Shown: positions 1 to 11,368 of the stretch, piece after piece
Position numbering within the stretch: position 1 is the stretch's first letter
Layout: the number at the start of each line of letters is the position of its first letter
Assembly: GCA_036924285.1 (NCBI GenBank)
Contig: JAYKYS010000006.1
Coordinates: 22,108,001 to 22,172,000, forward strand
From: Asterella californica
Lineage: Eukaryota; Streptophyta; Marchantiopsida; Marchantiales; Aytoniaceae
Reading direction: 5' to 3'
DNA length: 64,000 bases
Position numbers and translations under genes: made by a program
The notes under the pieces: model-generated
The model's input: the letters and a program-made list of their open reading frames with translations, nothing else
Database searches by the model: none
What the model was told of the DNA's origin: nothing

Positions 1-201
1 GGTAGAAATTTGGGTAACTCAGACTCTTCTAATTTTCCTTATAGCGTTCGACTTTTCGACTAATCCAGATTATCGTTGACTAATTACTGCATCGTTCTTT
101 GAACGTCTTGTACTAGTGGATTTGTCTCAATGAGTATTATATTTAAATTTTTGCATTTGCTCACTGTATTACTGAACACAAGTGCTAGAAAGTTCAAAGT
201 T

Positions 202-384
202 ATGAGAGGAGTCTCTTGGAACCGATTTGAAATTTGTAGGTTTTTCATTTCAAATTCTTTTTTTTTTAAGCGTCCATCGTCTAAAGGATAGGACAGAGGT
301 TTTCTAAACCTCCAGTATAGGTTCGAATCCTATTGGACGTAATAAAAAAAAAAATTCAAATCGGTTCCAAGAGACTCCTCTCAT
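202..384. repeat. 30-bp perfect inverted repeat enclosing a tRNA
   Basis: Positions 202-231 and 355-384 are exact reverse complements over 30 bp. The outer part contains GAGAGGAGTCTCTTGG and the inner part CCGATTTGAA. The 123-bp interior holds the complete tRNA-Arg at 270-341, between T-rich and A-rich tracts. I see the repeat directly; its origin (foldback insertion, or duplication of a flanking segment) is not shown by the sequence. Confidence 0.9.
270..341 (+). tRNA. trnR-UCU: tRNA-Arg (anticodon UCU), plastid-type
   Basis: The cloverleaf is complete. The acceptor stem is 270-276 with 334-340 (first pair G-U), and the discriminator base is A341. The anticodon stem is 296-300 with 308-312, and the loop carries anticodon TCT at 303-305. 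The T-stem is 317-321 with 329-333 around TTCGAAT. CCA is not encoded. The sequence resembles plastid trnR-UCU much more than the nuclear tRNA-Arg(UCU), so I infer a plastid-derived insertion. The first pair is G-U where plastid copies have G-C, which suggests some drift. Nuclear flanks without plastid genes argue against an intact plastid locus. Confidence 0.85.
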
Positions 385-1439
385 TTGAAATTCCTTTCAA
401 CAGCCTTTTGTACCAAGAGAGGAGGAAAGGAAAAATTCTGATAAATAAAAGTGAGAAGCACTATATTTGCAATTCTGTAGCATCCTTTTTGAAAACATCA
501 TGAAAGAATCATTGTGACCCTGCTTTCAGATCCTTTGATGAATGATGAATATGAGTACGGATATTAGTTAGGACTCCACCTGTCGTCTCTTCATTGGAGA
601 ACCGCGTCTCAGGTTGTAACGTCCCTGGTTCAACTCTTGCGCTTCCTCGGCCTCGGCACGTGGGTTAGCAGACGACGAGTCTTCAGACAGGCACGACAAG
701 TCCTTCCTTGAAGGAGGAAAGACTCAGAAAAAGGAACGGGGAGAAAAGTCACCTATAGAATACGCGCGCACTTCGAAAGTGGTCTTCTGCTGAGGGTGCA
801 AAGCTCAGAAGTACTGAAGTTGCTTCGTTGGGAGGAATTGGCCACTAGTCCCATAAAAGGGCCGAGGTGGACTTCCAGAAGGACTAAGAGCCTGCGACTC
901 TGTGCAGTCGTCTGGAATGATCGGTCTTCAATCTTTGGAAGTTGACTCGTTTCGTGCCTGTAGCTTTAGGCGACCTCCGTCATAGCTTTGCGAGGTCGTA
1001 CTTGATGCTGCATGCTGTAGGAACTCGAGAAGCCGGACTTGTAGTAGAGTCCTCGTGTGATTGTTTATCTCACTACGTACCTGATTCGACTGCAGCGGAT
1101 TCTAGAAGGTGGGCCGGCTTCTCCGGATATCATTCTTGCATGGAACAAAAGCCGCCAAGCACTTGATCACATGCGTATTGCCCTCAGAGTCCTCTAAATC
1201 CGATCCGCCTCGGGAGTGAAGACATTATACTCAAACATGTATTTTCTATGTCTTTCCCTAATTTTCAACACACGAAGGTGTTGAATGATAAGATGAAGAT
1301 CTCTGTTATGTTATAAGTCGGTTTGGTAAGAGCATTTGTTGCTTGGTTCTCAGGAGCCCTTCAGTAGGACGACCCGACTATTCGAGATAGATGCACCATA
1401 TTCACCATAACAGGATTCCGATATGTAGCCTGAAACTTT
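385..1439. other. No gene seen
   Basis: Only short unsupported reading frames occur here, for example 942-1166 on the plus strand, which shows no recognisable domain. No repeat or RNA gene was recognised. Confidence 0.5.
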
Positions 1440-2100
1440 CTGTCACAATGTTCTGTTTTTTGCCTGTGACAGTATAGCGCGCGGGTACTATCCCTTGAAA
1501 CTTGATGAACCATAGACTTCTGTGGGTGGAAAGAACTGAACCTGCAGTATTACTTAAGTAAGTTCCTAACTTTTCTTGCAGTTTAGCTAGGTAGGAATGT
1601 TACGACGAGTGTCTGCTTAGATATTCCTCCCGGGGCCACTCCAGTGTACCACTCAAAGATATGATCTTCTAAGTGTTAACCGCAGGGTGGGAACTATATC
1701 TTTCTGGTACTCCTGAGGAATCTGCAGGAACTTATCGAATGTGAACTCGATCAACCCTCAGTGGGGTAACTAGTACTCTCTTAACGTCTAAAACAAACGA
1801 CAAATGATGGATTTACCTGAAGTTCTCACTACCTCTGTGAGTATTCGGAACGGCAAGCTTGGGCAGACATTGAATTCTGGCTCGAGTCAAATGGATAATT
1901 CCGAACTTTACCAATCAAACTGTGTCTGGTCCACATTCCCCTTTCCGCTCCGTATAGGAAGCTTGAGTCACTGTGAAGAGTCTTTTAGCTTAGAAAGTTC
2001 ACCAGGAAAATTCTCATCCTTTACACGTCTTCATAAATCCGGTCTATCGACTCAGCTGGACATCACCCCATTTCTGGTCCAGTTTTGACTACATTAGGAG
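1440..2100 (-). pseudogene. Decayed copy of the 3' end of the PHAX-like gene
   Basis: This stretch is colinear on the same strand with the 3' end of the PHAX-like gene at about 18,920-19,690. Shared blocks include the words around GTAAGTTCCTA (1,558 versus 19,020), GCTTGGGCAGAC (1,857 versus 19,391), CCTGGTCCACAT-type sequence, AGTCTTTTAGCT then GTTCACCAGGAA (1,979 versus 19,519), and AGTCAGCTGG (2,051). The equivalent of the last-exon reading frame is broken by stops and indels. Only the last-exon part is represented; sequence homologous to exons 1-5 is absent. It lies just upstream of, and divergent to, the RPAC1 pseudogene, as the two intact genes do at 19-30 kb. I infer a segmental duplication followed by deletion and decay. 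Confidence 0.7.
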
Positions 2101-2287
2101 TGAAGGTTGTGTTGGACGATTTTTGAGTCAGAATCATAACCAACTTAAAGCAGTATATGCTGCCTTGGCACTCTTTGGGATTGAAGCCGATCCCAACGCA
2201 GGACTTACCGCAAATGAAAGCTGAGTTTCAGCTTCCTTACAGTTGTATTATATTAAACAACAGCAACAGATCTAGGGAAGATCACTC

Positions 2288-2312
2288 GGATCACTATGAC
2301 CGATAGTGATCC
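2288..2312. repeat. Short perfect hairpin
   Basis: A 10-bp perfect stem, GGATCACTAT (2288-2297) with ATAGTGATCC (2303-2312), encloses a 5-nt loop. It lies between the two pseudogenes. No function is implied. Confidence 0.6.
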
Positions 2313-2509
2313 AGAACATGACATGCAACAGATCCGTGACAGCGAAACAGCGGGAGCTTAGAACGCTGTATACCGGAGGGCAGCAAAACTGGAGAATGCA
2401 TAGCGTTTATCAAGAGCAAACGTGAAAAAACAGTTCAGTATTATGACGGCGGGGTAAGACGCCTTAGAGTGTGGCATCGACAAAAAGATGAAGAAATCTC
2501 GCGAAGGCT

Positions 2510-4600
2510 GAAGGGAAGTGAAGCTGCGGTTCATCAGGGAAGAAAAAGGAAGAGCCACCAGAGGAAGGAAGGAAGTGGACGCAGCTCACGAGGAAAGAGA
2601 AGATAAGTGTGTAAATCGTTCTGTAATTTCTGTTTCTCCTATTGGTTTCGAAAATGTCTTCCTCTCTTGCTTGCCAAAGTGAAAGACCGACGTTTGTAGT
2701 AGATTTGTGAGTTGCGGTTTGCTTGTGCAGCCGATAACCTCTTTTAAGTAGGTGGCTTTCACCTGATCCAGTTACCTACATGTATGCTCTCTCGCTCTTT
2801 GATTCTAAAGTGACTGCCATGTCTTTCTCTGATCGGGTCGCTGTCAAGTCTTACAGCTGCTTATGTTGGCCTGTATTTTGTTCCTGAGTTTGATGAATTT
2901 CATCAGTTTGGTAGCCGGAAGCGTGCATGGCATACAGGGTTGGCAACATTTGACGTCTGAACAGTTTGATAAGACCTTGAAGGTCGAGGACAAGTACATC
3001 AACGGTGATGAAATGGAGTTTTAGAGGATCATAATTGACGCTACCTTGGCGACCGCCTTTTTCAGAATTCTAGTTGTCGAAGTTGATGGAAATGCTTAGT
3101 CCCACACTTGTTGGCACAGTAAACTAGTAGATTGTAACTGGAGTTAAACTCTTGAGAGGAATGTGCAGACAACTTCTTAAGCCAGTTCTGTCAACACTGT
3201 AACAGAGGGGACACTAGAGCTCCAAAAGCATCGTCGTGATTTTGTGGTGATAACCAATAAAATGTGTCTTTACCAACCAAGCACTTCGAGAATGCTTAAA
3301 GTGTATCCTAACTGCTTCTGCTTATTCCGAACGTTATTAGCTCAAGCTCAAACTACATTCATAAGGAAAGACAGGTCGTCAAACATGTTGCAGTATTCTT
3401 TTCTGTAACTTCGAAGGGGCTACCATTGCAGGTTCCTAGTGTGGCTTTAGAGAAGATTTTATAGCAAAACTAGGTACTGAAGTACCGTTCACATAACAGT
3501 TTTTGGTCACAGTGTTTTTCTCCGCACTTTTAGGATTACATTTAGTGATGTTTAACTTATCTATACTGCAGATACGGTACAGAAACTGTTTATAAGGTTA
3601 CTGTGACTGAGAAAGCCATCGTAGTCACAGTAATCTGAGTATAGAGTAAAAAAAGAGTATATCGGGCGATGAAGTTTCGCAATGTGAAGCAATCGACGTG
3701 TTTTAGGATTTTGAAAACTATATTGAACGCTACTCGATGTTAATCTCACATATGTCAGAGAGACTACGCAGTTGTACTAGTTACATTTATAGGATGAACT
3801 CCCACGAATTTACGGTCTTCCTGCCCCTCCCTAAGTGTCAGACGGCGGAATTCTAAAACTATAAGCCGGGTTCTCCGAGTGAGTTCAGCAAACTGTTATT
3901 GTCGTTGTCGAATTCCAAACAGACGATGGTCGTGTTTACTCTTCCCAGATTTTTCTGGACCGGTTTCCTTCGTCTCTGAGACAAGTAAAGGGTGGATGAA
4001 GCTGCTTTATTGGTCCATGCCTAGTGTAGCAGGAGCACGTCACCAGAGCCTTACTCTGTAGTTTAACATGCCTTGTTGGTTGATTGGTTAACTTCGTTAG
4101 CATACTACTGTCACCCAGTGAGTGAAAGACGGATGGAGTGGAACATATGAGATCGGGAAAGCGTGGCTAGAACTCACTCCAGTGTACAAACTTAACGTGG
4201 TTTGCACTCGAGAAGGTAACCGACCTAGCAATGCTTCTGGTGTCTAGCTTCTGCAGCCTCGTCACATTTCTACGTGTGACGCCTTCTATAAAAATGCCTT
4301 TCCCCTCTAGAAAGTGAGTTGGAGTGGATGCCGTGGCAAGATGTTGTGTACCTTTAGCACGGGTAGATCACATCACAAGAAGAGAGAAAACAGAGTAGCT
4401 ATAGACTCTGGTTTGGTAGATGATTCAGTGTCCAGGTTTGAGGGAGCTCTTGGGGATGTACGTAACTTCAACGCTGTGAAGCGCTGCTGGAGTTGAGGTC
4501 TGAATGAGCCAAGTTTGTGTATACGTGCTTTACTCGAGCAGCTGAGGTGACTACCTGAAGGAACTGAGAAGCTAAACGATACACAGACCAGGTTCACAAA
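2510..4600 (+). pseudogene. Unprocessed pseudogene of RPAC1 (exons 1-5)
   Basis: This is a diverged copy of the intact RPAC1 gene at 26.8-29.8 kb. Matching parts are the 5' leader (2,510-2,678 with 26,588-26,841), exon 1 and its donor region (2,679-2,760), exon 2 (2,957-3,090), the exon 3 start after GCAGGTTCCTA (3,430), exon 4 (about 4,165-4,250) and exon 5 (about 4,490-4,595). Introns are retained, so it arose at DNA level and not by retroposition. The start codon equivalent is GTG (2,679). A TAG at 3,022-3,024 interrupts the exon 2 frame, and further stops and indels follow. Homology stops near 4,600, so exons 6-9 are missing. It cannot make the polymerase subunit. Confidence 0.88.
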
Positions 4601-5015
4601 TAACTATAAAAGGTAACTATCCTTGCAAAATCTTTAAAGAAATAAATTACTTAATATTATTTTGAACTTTTAACAAATATTAAATATGACTTGTCATACT
4701 TGTTAGTAAGATTTTATTAATGTATTTCTTATACCGTTTATTAATATACTAAATTCCAAGTTCCATATGTGGTTTTAAGTCTCAGGTGAATGATTTTTTC
4801 TGAACTTTTCAGGAGTACCAGTTCATTTCTTTTCCTTCATTCAATCATAAAACCTACTGATATGGAGATACACACATTAAATTCTTGCTTTTATTCTTAT
4901 ATTTTAAATTTCCAGTCTCAATGAAATAGTCCAGTTGAGGATAAAGGTGAAATCTAGCACTTTTCTATATGCTCATTTGCTTTATCTCACTGACTGTCCT
5001 TGGAAAGAATTATGG
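4601..5015. other. AT-rich intergenic, nothing seen
   Basis: AT-rich sequence immediately downstream of the truncated RPAC1 pseudogene. No coding frame or repeat was recognised. Confidence 0.5.
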
Positions 5016-5275
5016 ATTCGAAGTTGCGCCAAAAGCTCGTAAGCTGGGGCCTAGCTTGTTTTCTCCATCTTTCGAGTCCTGTAACTTCTTCACTATGCGT
5101 CCAAACGAAGTAGACAAAGTGCCTATGGAATGCTGACAAGGAGCTCTATCCACTGGTGCGATAAAAACAAAGATCCGAAGTGGTGCCAAAAAGCCGTAAG
5201 CTGGAACCTAGCTTATTTTCTCCATCTTTCGAGTCCTGTAACTTCTCCACTAGACGCCCAAACGAAGGCATGTCA
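5016..5275. repeat. Two tandem copies of a 157-bp repeat
   Basis: The unit CGAAGTTGCGCC...GTAACTTCTCCACTAG repeats with a 157-bp period (5,020 and 5,177). The same family recurs in tandem at about 33,275-33,745. The wording (cttctccactagacgtccaaa, agctgacaacgagctct) is like the leader or LTR-proximal repeats common in plant LTR retrotransposons. I infer a retroelement-derived repeat. Confidence 0.75.
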
Positions 5276-5580
5276 ACTTCTTGTATTTCGAACTAAAATT
5301 ATTACATACGTATAACGGATCATGTTAATTATCTCCAGATGGACGAACATTATCACCTGTGTTATTCTGATAGTTTTGCTCTGTATAATTTTATGTTGTT
5401 TCTGAAACAAAAGGATTATGTAATATGTTTATAATAATTATCCATATACGTACTTGATTAAACCATTGAGAAACAAATTTACGATAACCCTATTTTACTC
5501 TCAAGCGTTTACAGCTTCAAGGAGTGATATTGTTCTCTTGGAAATAATCTGCATGGCAAAAGATTTGCTCCGACGTCAAG

Positions 5581-5654
5581 AATGGTGAAACCACTCATCC
5601 TGCGTTAGTTTGATGGTAATGGTGAAACCACCCACCCTGCGTTAGTTTGACGGG
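5581..5654. repeat. Direct 37-bp duplication
   Basis: Two adjacent 37-bp units (5581-5617 and 5618-5654), both starting AATGGTGAAACCAC and ending GTTAGTTTGAxGGx, differ at a few bases. It is a simple local tandem duplication with no coding context. Confidence 0.85.
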
Positions 5655-8600
5655 AGAGAGTTTCCACTTCCCAACTTGGAGGTGCATATTCCATCTCTTC
5701 ACCTCTCTGATCAGGGATGGGAAACTCTAGTTTGCGGCTGAGGTTTAAAAGAGTAAATTCTCTATTGGTTTTTCTATAAAAATTTATACGTGTATTTATT
5801 ATATTTTTTTTCTTGTTCAATTTACATATAAATTCTAAAGTACCAAAAAACTAATGAACTCCATGTTTAAAAGCGACACTTGAAACATGAAAAGATCTAC
5901 TTTTACAAATGAACTCGTAAAAAGTACAACAGACTGAACAAACTAAGTTGAATAATACCTTAAATTACCGAATGGTTATATACATATAATTTTATATATC
6001 AAATGAATATGAGTTAACCACACACTCTCGTTTTTCTTTTCCTTTTGCCCTAAACAGCTCAATGAGCCGAAAAGATTTACCTTCAAGGCTCTTCTCTTGT
6101 CCTCTTCCTTCCTTCTCGCGAGAACGCCAGAAAACATGCATATTTATGCGCTATCGGCGCCTCAAGGAATACGCTCTTAGGTTATGCAGGCATAGTGAAA
6201 CTAATACTGTAACGGAACAAACTTTTGTCTTACTCTCTTGTCAAATAATGTGTCTTTTCTATCAGCTGGATCTTTAATACGTTTTGATCGCTAAAAACTA
6301 TGCAGTACTGCAGTGACTTGTTCATCGGTGAAAGAATTTTTAACGTTCGTCACTGTCACCACTAGTTACGTGTGTGCCGTCCGCTCGCATCTACAACCTC
6401 CGTAAAGAGTATCCATACGAACCACGTACAATGGTACTCTATTACATAGTGAACGGTTGGAAGCAGTACAAAAGTGAACGGACCTTCTGATGGGCTGTTT
6501 ACATTGCAGTGGAGGACTGCAGGAAGCATTCGTTGCCTCTTCCTGGGACTGCTGTCCAACTGTAGTTTGCTGCAGAATGGACCGAGTGAGGACCGAGCCG
6601 GTTATTCGATTCGATAAGAGCGCATGAAGATAATGAATCTGACTTTGTTCTTTAGTAACGTTATATTGTTAGTAAACTCTTTAGTTTTATAGACGTTTCA
6701 CGTTTAAACTTAGAATCTTAGAATCATTTGTATATTACTGTGGCATGAATATTTCTCAGAATCGCCTCTTCCATGTTCAGATGGAGCAGGTATTTGTATG
6801 TTTTAATTTTTAATATAATTTTTTATAAATAAAGGTTAGATAATAAATTAATTTACATACATCTAAATTGATGTATATGTGATAAGAGATTTTGTTGTTA
6901 TACTTTTTGAATCGCGTCAATGCTCTTCCCTTATGGGTTGTGTTCGGATTTCTCGTACCATTTTTTATTAATCATTAATATATATTAAAGATATGAATTT
7001 TTCACTTTAGATTATTCGAAAATATATTTAATATTTATATATTCATCAATAATATAAAATGAATATAGTATCGAATGTCATTAACTGATTTTTGTTTAAC
7101 ACCCAGTTACAAAACTTAGTCCTGACGTGATCAGAACCAATGTCCATCTGAAGTTCTCATTGTATTTTCCTTTTTCGTCTTCTTTCGCCCTCTTCCATCC
7201 GAAGATGGAAGAGGGCGAATAAGCTAGATGTTTAATTTATTTTCTAACACTTCCTATGGAAAGGTTTAGGTGATAAATTAAATCTACCATATATGTTTTC
7301 TCTACTGATATACAATCGTTCTTATCTCCCATAAAGTGCGCTGTAAAGTACGTTATTTACGGTTTTTTCCACCACTTCGGCATGTGTATAATAGTTAGTA
7401 TTTATATGTAAAATATAGATTCGTGTAAGATTAATCACTGTATTTCTAACTCAACCCTTATAGAATTGAATAATTTTAGTCACCTTCAGTTAGATCATTC
7501 TCACCTAGAAGAACCCACTATCCTGTTAGGACCAATTGCACCCTTAGATTTGTCTCCAACTTTCCATTCTTGTCCTTTCTTCCTTTTTTGCATATGTGCA
7601 CTTTGGTTGTATATTCACTATTTCGTGTCGTTCGAAACCACAATCAAAAGTTATACGTTTGAGTTCAATTTATCCAGAAGGTGCTTACTTCTCAGTTTCT
7701 TGGTTCTGTTAAAAATATAAACCATCATGCCCGAAAAGAACACTTTTCTCCATGAAAACTACTAAATGGTTCTTGTTTCATATGGAGTCTCCCTTCACTT
7801 TGTCAAGATAACATGTACGGACATATGGAATACTGAATCAAAATCTGTTTCAGTATCTCTCTGGAAATATAAATATAATCCAACTGAAGTGATGGAAAAT
7901 ATCAACATTATGATCCCTAGTAGAGAAATAACTTTCATGAAACATGTACGTCACATGTAATGTGATGCTATTATAGGGGAAGAATTGATTCACCATTTAT
8001 TTTTACTGTTCTTGTCTCTTACTTGCATATTATATATTCCTTCCAAATTATTTTTTCAGACGATTACAATTTTTTAAGATAACGATATTTTTTTCAAACG
8101 ATTCTTCGGAATATTGATATGACATTCTTGGTACCTTCTCTGCAATGAGAAGCGAAGTCAAAGATGGTGGTGTATTAAGAACGTTAGCATATCCTTCAAA
8201 CCTTAGTTCGAAAAAGTAAAGAGCAGAGAAGGAATAAAGTAAAAAGAGCATTTTGTTACCGAGCATTCTCAATCACTGCCGGCTCAGTTAAACTGGCATC
8301 TTACGGACTGCAGCTCCCGACCAAACCCGATGCTGGTGCAGTCTGGGTCTGACACTGCAGCTACCATAGTGTTGGCTCGTTTCGCGTTCTCAAAACGCTA
8401 ACGAAATTGTATACACCGAGAGAGGGGAATAATGAAATAAAAAAATATTAATAGATTTAGATTTCAAAACTTAAACAAACGACTAAAAGCTCAACGTGCA
8501 TATCGTGAAATATTGAACCTGTTAGTGTCATGTAGGTGAAATGTCAAGAAATTTCAGAATATATTTCCGCGTAATCAGTGATATGAAACGAGAACCAATG

Positions 8601-9143
8601 TGGATTACGGCAACCTCTCGTACGCCACGTGGCAGTCTGACATAAATTGCATGGCAGCCGACTGCAGTCGCAAGCACCAAGGCAAATAGCCCATGATGAG
8701 TTGCGCATGTGGCTCTAGACAGGCTACTACCGGTCACATGGTGACGTGAACAAGTAGTGAAACATTCCATGTATTGCTAAAATGAACGTGGTGTGAAGAA
8801 AAGAACGCCCGCTGGTGGGAAACGAAGGCTGTGGTTCCAGTTTTAGAGGGAGGGAACGTGGTCTTGACGTGGCAAACGGTAAAGCCTGATGAAGGAAGCC
8901 ACATCACTAGAGATCTAGCTAAGGGAAACGATGGCGCAGAGGTCCGATCAAGTCTAGACCTGATACAAGATGGTAACCTGGAGAATCTTACCCTCTTGTC
9001 ACGTAGCTTTTTATTTACAAGTAGAACATTCGGGAAAACATTGTAGACGCAGACTCGATATGATATAGTGGATATATTCAGAAGCATTTCCTGAAGAAAA
9101 GTGAAGTATAAAGGAATAGTGCACTCGGAGTAACATATATTTG
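5655..9143. other. AT-rich intergenic region
   Basis: No supported gene. Reading frames such as 8,734-9,087 (minus, 117 codons) and 7,466-7,720 (plus) show no recognisable motif and lie in AT-rich sequence with poor codon character. The only clear structure is the hairpin at 7,184-7,219. Confidence 0.5.
7184..7219. repeat. Perfect 16-bp hairpin with 4-nt loop
   Basis: The arm 7184-7199 (starting TTCGCCCTCTTCC) is the exact reverse complement of 7204-7219, with loop CGAA (7200-7203). The surrounding DNA is AT-rich, so this GC-containing stem stands out. It could be a foldback remnant or a cruciform-forming site. No T-run follows, so it does not resemble a Pol III terminator. Confidence 0.85.
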
Positions 9144-9459
9144 CTTAATCACACCCCAGTAGTTGGTTGTGATTGATTGATTATACCTTTCTTAACTGTG
9201 TATTGGTTGATTATACTTTTGACTGGTTATTGATTGTAAAACCAGTGATTTTGTCATATTAATGACATATCGACTACACATCATCTTTTCAAGCTTGCAT
9301 TTGCAGACGAGTATTTTATTGTCGAAACGAATTGGATTACATAGGTATTTAGTGACGATACACTAAGTGAAATGATGAAAGACTTGGCAAAATGATTAGT
9401 AGCCAGTTAGAGTTAGGGGTGTGATCAACCGCAACAAACTTACTGGAGGTGTGATTAAG
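9144..9459. mobile_element. MITE-like element, 316 bp
   Basis: The ends are terminal inverted repeats: 9144-9161 (CTTAATCACACCCCAGTA) and 9441-9459 (TACTGGAGGTGTGATTAAG) match with one extra base in the right copy, and weaker similarity continues inward. The interior is AT-rich with no ORF. Size, inverted ends and lack of coding fit a miniature inverted-repeat transposable element. No convincing target-site duplication was found, so the superfamily is not assigned. Confidence 0.6.
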
Positions 9460-11368
9460 AAAGTTTCTGCTATACCGCCGCCATCAGTCTTCGTAATGCA
9501 TTTAATATATTTTTTCCCACTGGTGATCTGGAGTACATCTAAATAACTGTCTTTCTATCAGTTGCCTAACTAATCTCACTAATGAACTATCCAATATATC
9601 TCTAACGTGAATACTGTGGAATCTCAGTCAGTTTGAGCTCACTTGTAGATACTCTCAGTACGAGCGTGGAAGAAAAAATAAATGCTTAATTAACGTGTGG
9701 GAAGAACCCTAAGAGGGTATAAGAAGCGTACAAATCATGAAGAAAAAATGAATTCAGAATCAAAAGCGGTCTGAGAGGAGAATCCGAAGCTGAGCAGAAG
9801 TGGTTCGGTCTCGGATTAGTTCGCTTTTGAAACGGTTAGATTCTCGTAACGATTATATTCTACCTTAGCTAGACCGAGTGTTAAGAGCTTCACACAAGCC
9901 TTCGTGGCAGTGGAAAGGGAAGGGGCGTCCATAGCAGCAGTTTCTGAGCCAGATGAAACTCCGTTTTCGAGCAATTGCTTGCTCTGAATCATTGTGCTTG
10001 AAGTAAGATATCCCTTTCTTTTCCTTCCATGCTTATACAACACAACTTATGCTTCCGTATAGGTCGTCCGCCCGTGCACAAGTAGCTCTCAGGAGTACGC
10101 AAATTCGTGGCATAATAACAGAAATATCCACTGGCAGACTAATTCCCACGACTGCTTGTCCAATTATCGAGGTTCTTTGATCGCTCCGTTTATTCTCATG
10201 TTCGAAACAGACGCAAGTGCTTGAGCATCAGTAACTGCTGGAAGTCCGAAACCCACTGAGCGCGGTTGAATTGTACTGGGTTCGACTTTCAAGCCAGTTC
10301 TAGATGAGAAGAAATTAAAGCTCTAAGACTTGCGCTTGGAGTGGATGATGACAGCAGCTGCTACTGGAAGTGGCACGTCTTTGTTAGTCGAAGAAGCTAG
10401 TTGTCCAGATTCACTTCTGAGTATACAGTATAGATTCCGCACTGGACTACAGTAACTAGCTAGTTATGCAACAGCTAGGGTGGTGGTCCTAGAGATGGCA
10501 AACAATGCCTTATACAGTAATCTGTCTGAGGATCAACCTGTTACAGTATCTGAGTAGTCATATCTGGTCTGTAATTCTAGAGAGCACGTTCTTTCGGGAG
10601 ATCACTTTGGGTCCAGAGACTTGAAAGCGGAAACTGACTCCATATTTTGTGGTACCCCAAGCCGTCTGGTTGATGGTGTAGAGAGATCTCTTGCGCGAAT
10701 GAGCAGAACGAATGGCTGCTAAACTAACTAATGAGAACATCGACCTTACACAAGCTGACAGTAGTAGGGAGGAGGGTGCCACTGAGACCATAATGACCTT
10801 CAGAATCCATATATAGCCCGAAGGGAACTATATATCTCCCGCTCTTGAACCTTAGTTTTGCTCCCTTATGTACATCACCACAGATTTTTCTAACGTTAAA
10901 CGGATGATCGTTTTAGCCACTTGGCCAAGAGCTTACAAGGTCAAGGTACCAGCAAGACATCATGTAAACAGTTCGGAGTTACTTGTTCTAAAGTGTATGA
11001 AAGCTTGTAGATCTAGACATCTGCTGGATATTTGATCATCAAGTTGATGAAAGTTGAACAAGTTGTACGCTGTCTAATTACCTGCACATTGAGATAATAA
11101 TTCCGAACAATCTCGCCGGACTTCACTTTCACGGATGAATCCCAGGTCATCCGAACTTGATCGAATTTCTCATTATACAATAAACTTGAATAATGAGTGC
11201 TCATGATCATGCTTTGCACTAGAAGCTTGGCACACTCTTATTTACAGTGGTATATGAGCCAGTACAAATCTACATTGTCAAGTGATACTAACAGCAACAA
11301 ACGAGAAACAGTATGAGGCAGCTCAGATGCCGACCGAACCCCTTGATTGAGGAGGCAACTCATCTGAT
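9460..11368. other. No gene seen
   Basis: Reading frames at 9,816-10,043 and 10,558-10,791 (minus) show no recognisable domain. The last part, 10,800-11,368, would be the 3' flank of the receptor-kinase pseudogene. Confidence 0.5.

Noticed and set aside
8734..9087. 117-codon minus-strand frame overlapping a plus-strand frame
   Set aside because: No domain, both strands open in the same place, and no splice or promoter support; open by chance.
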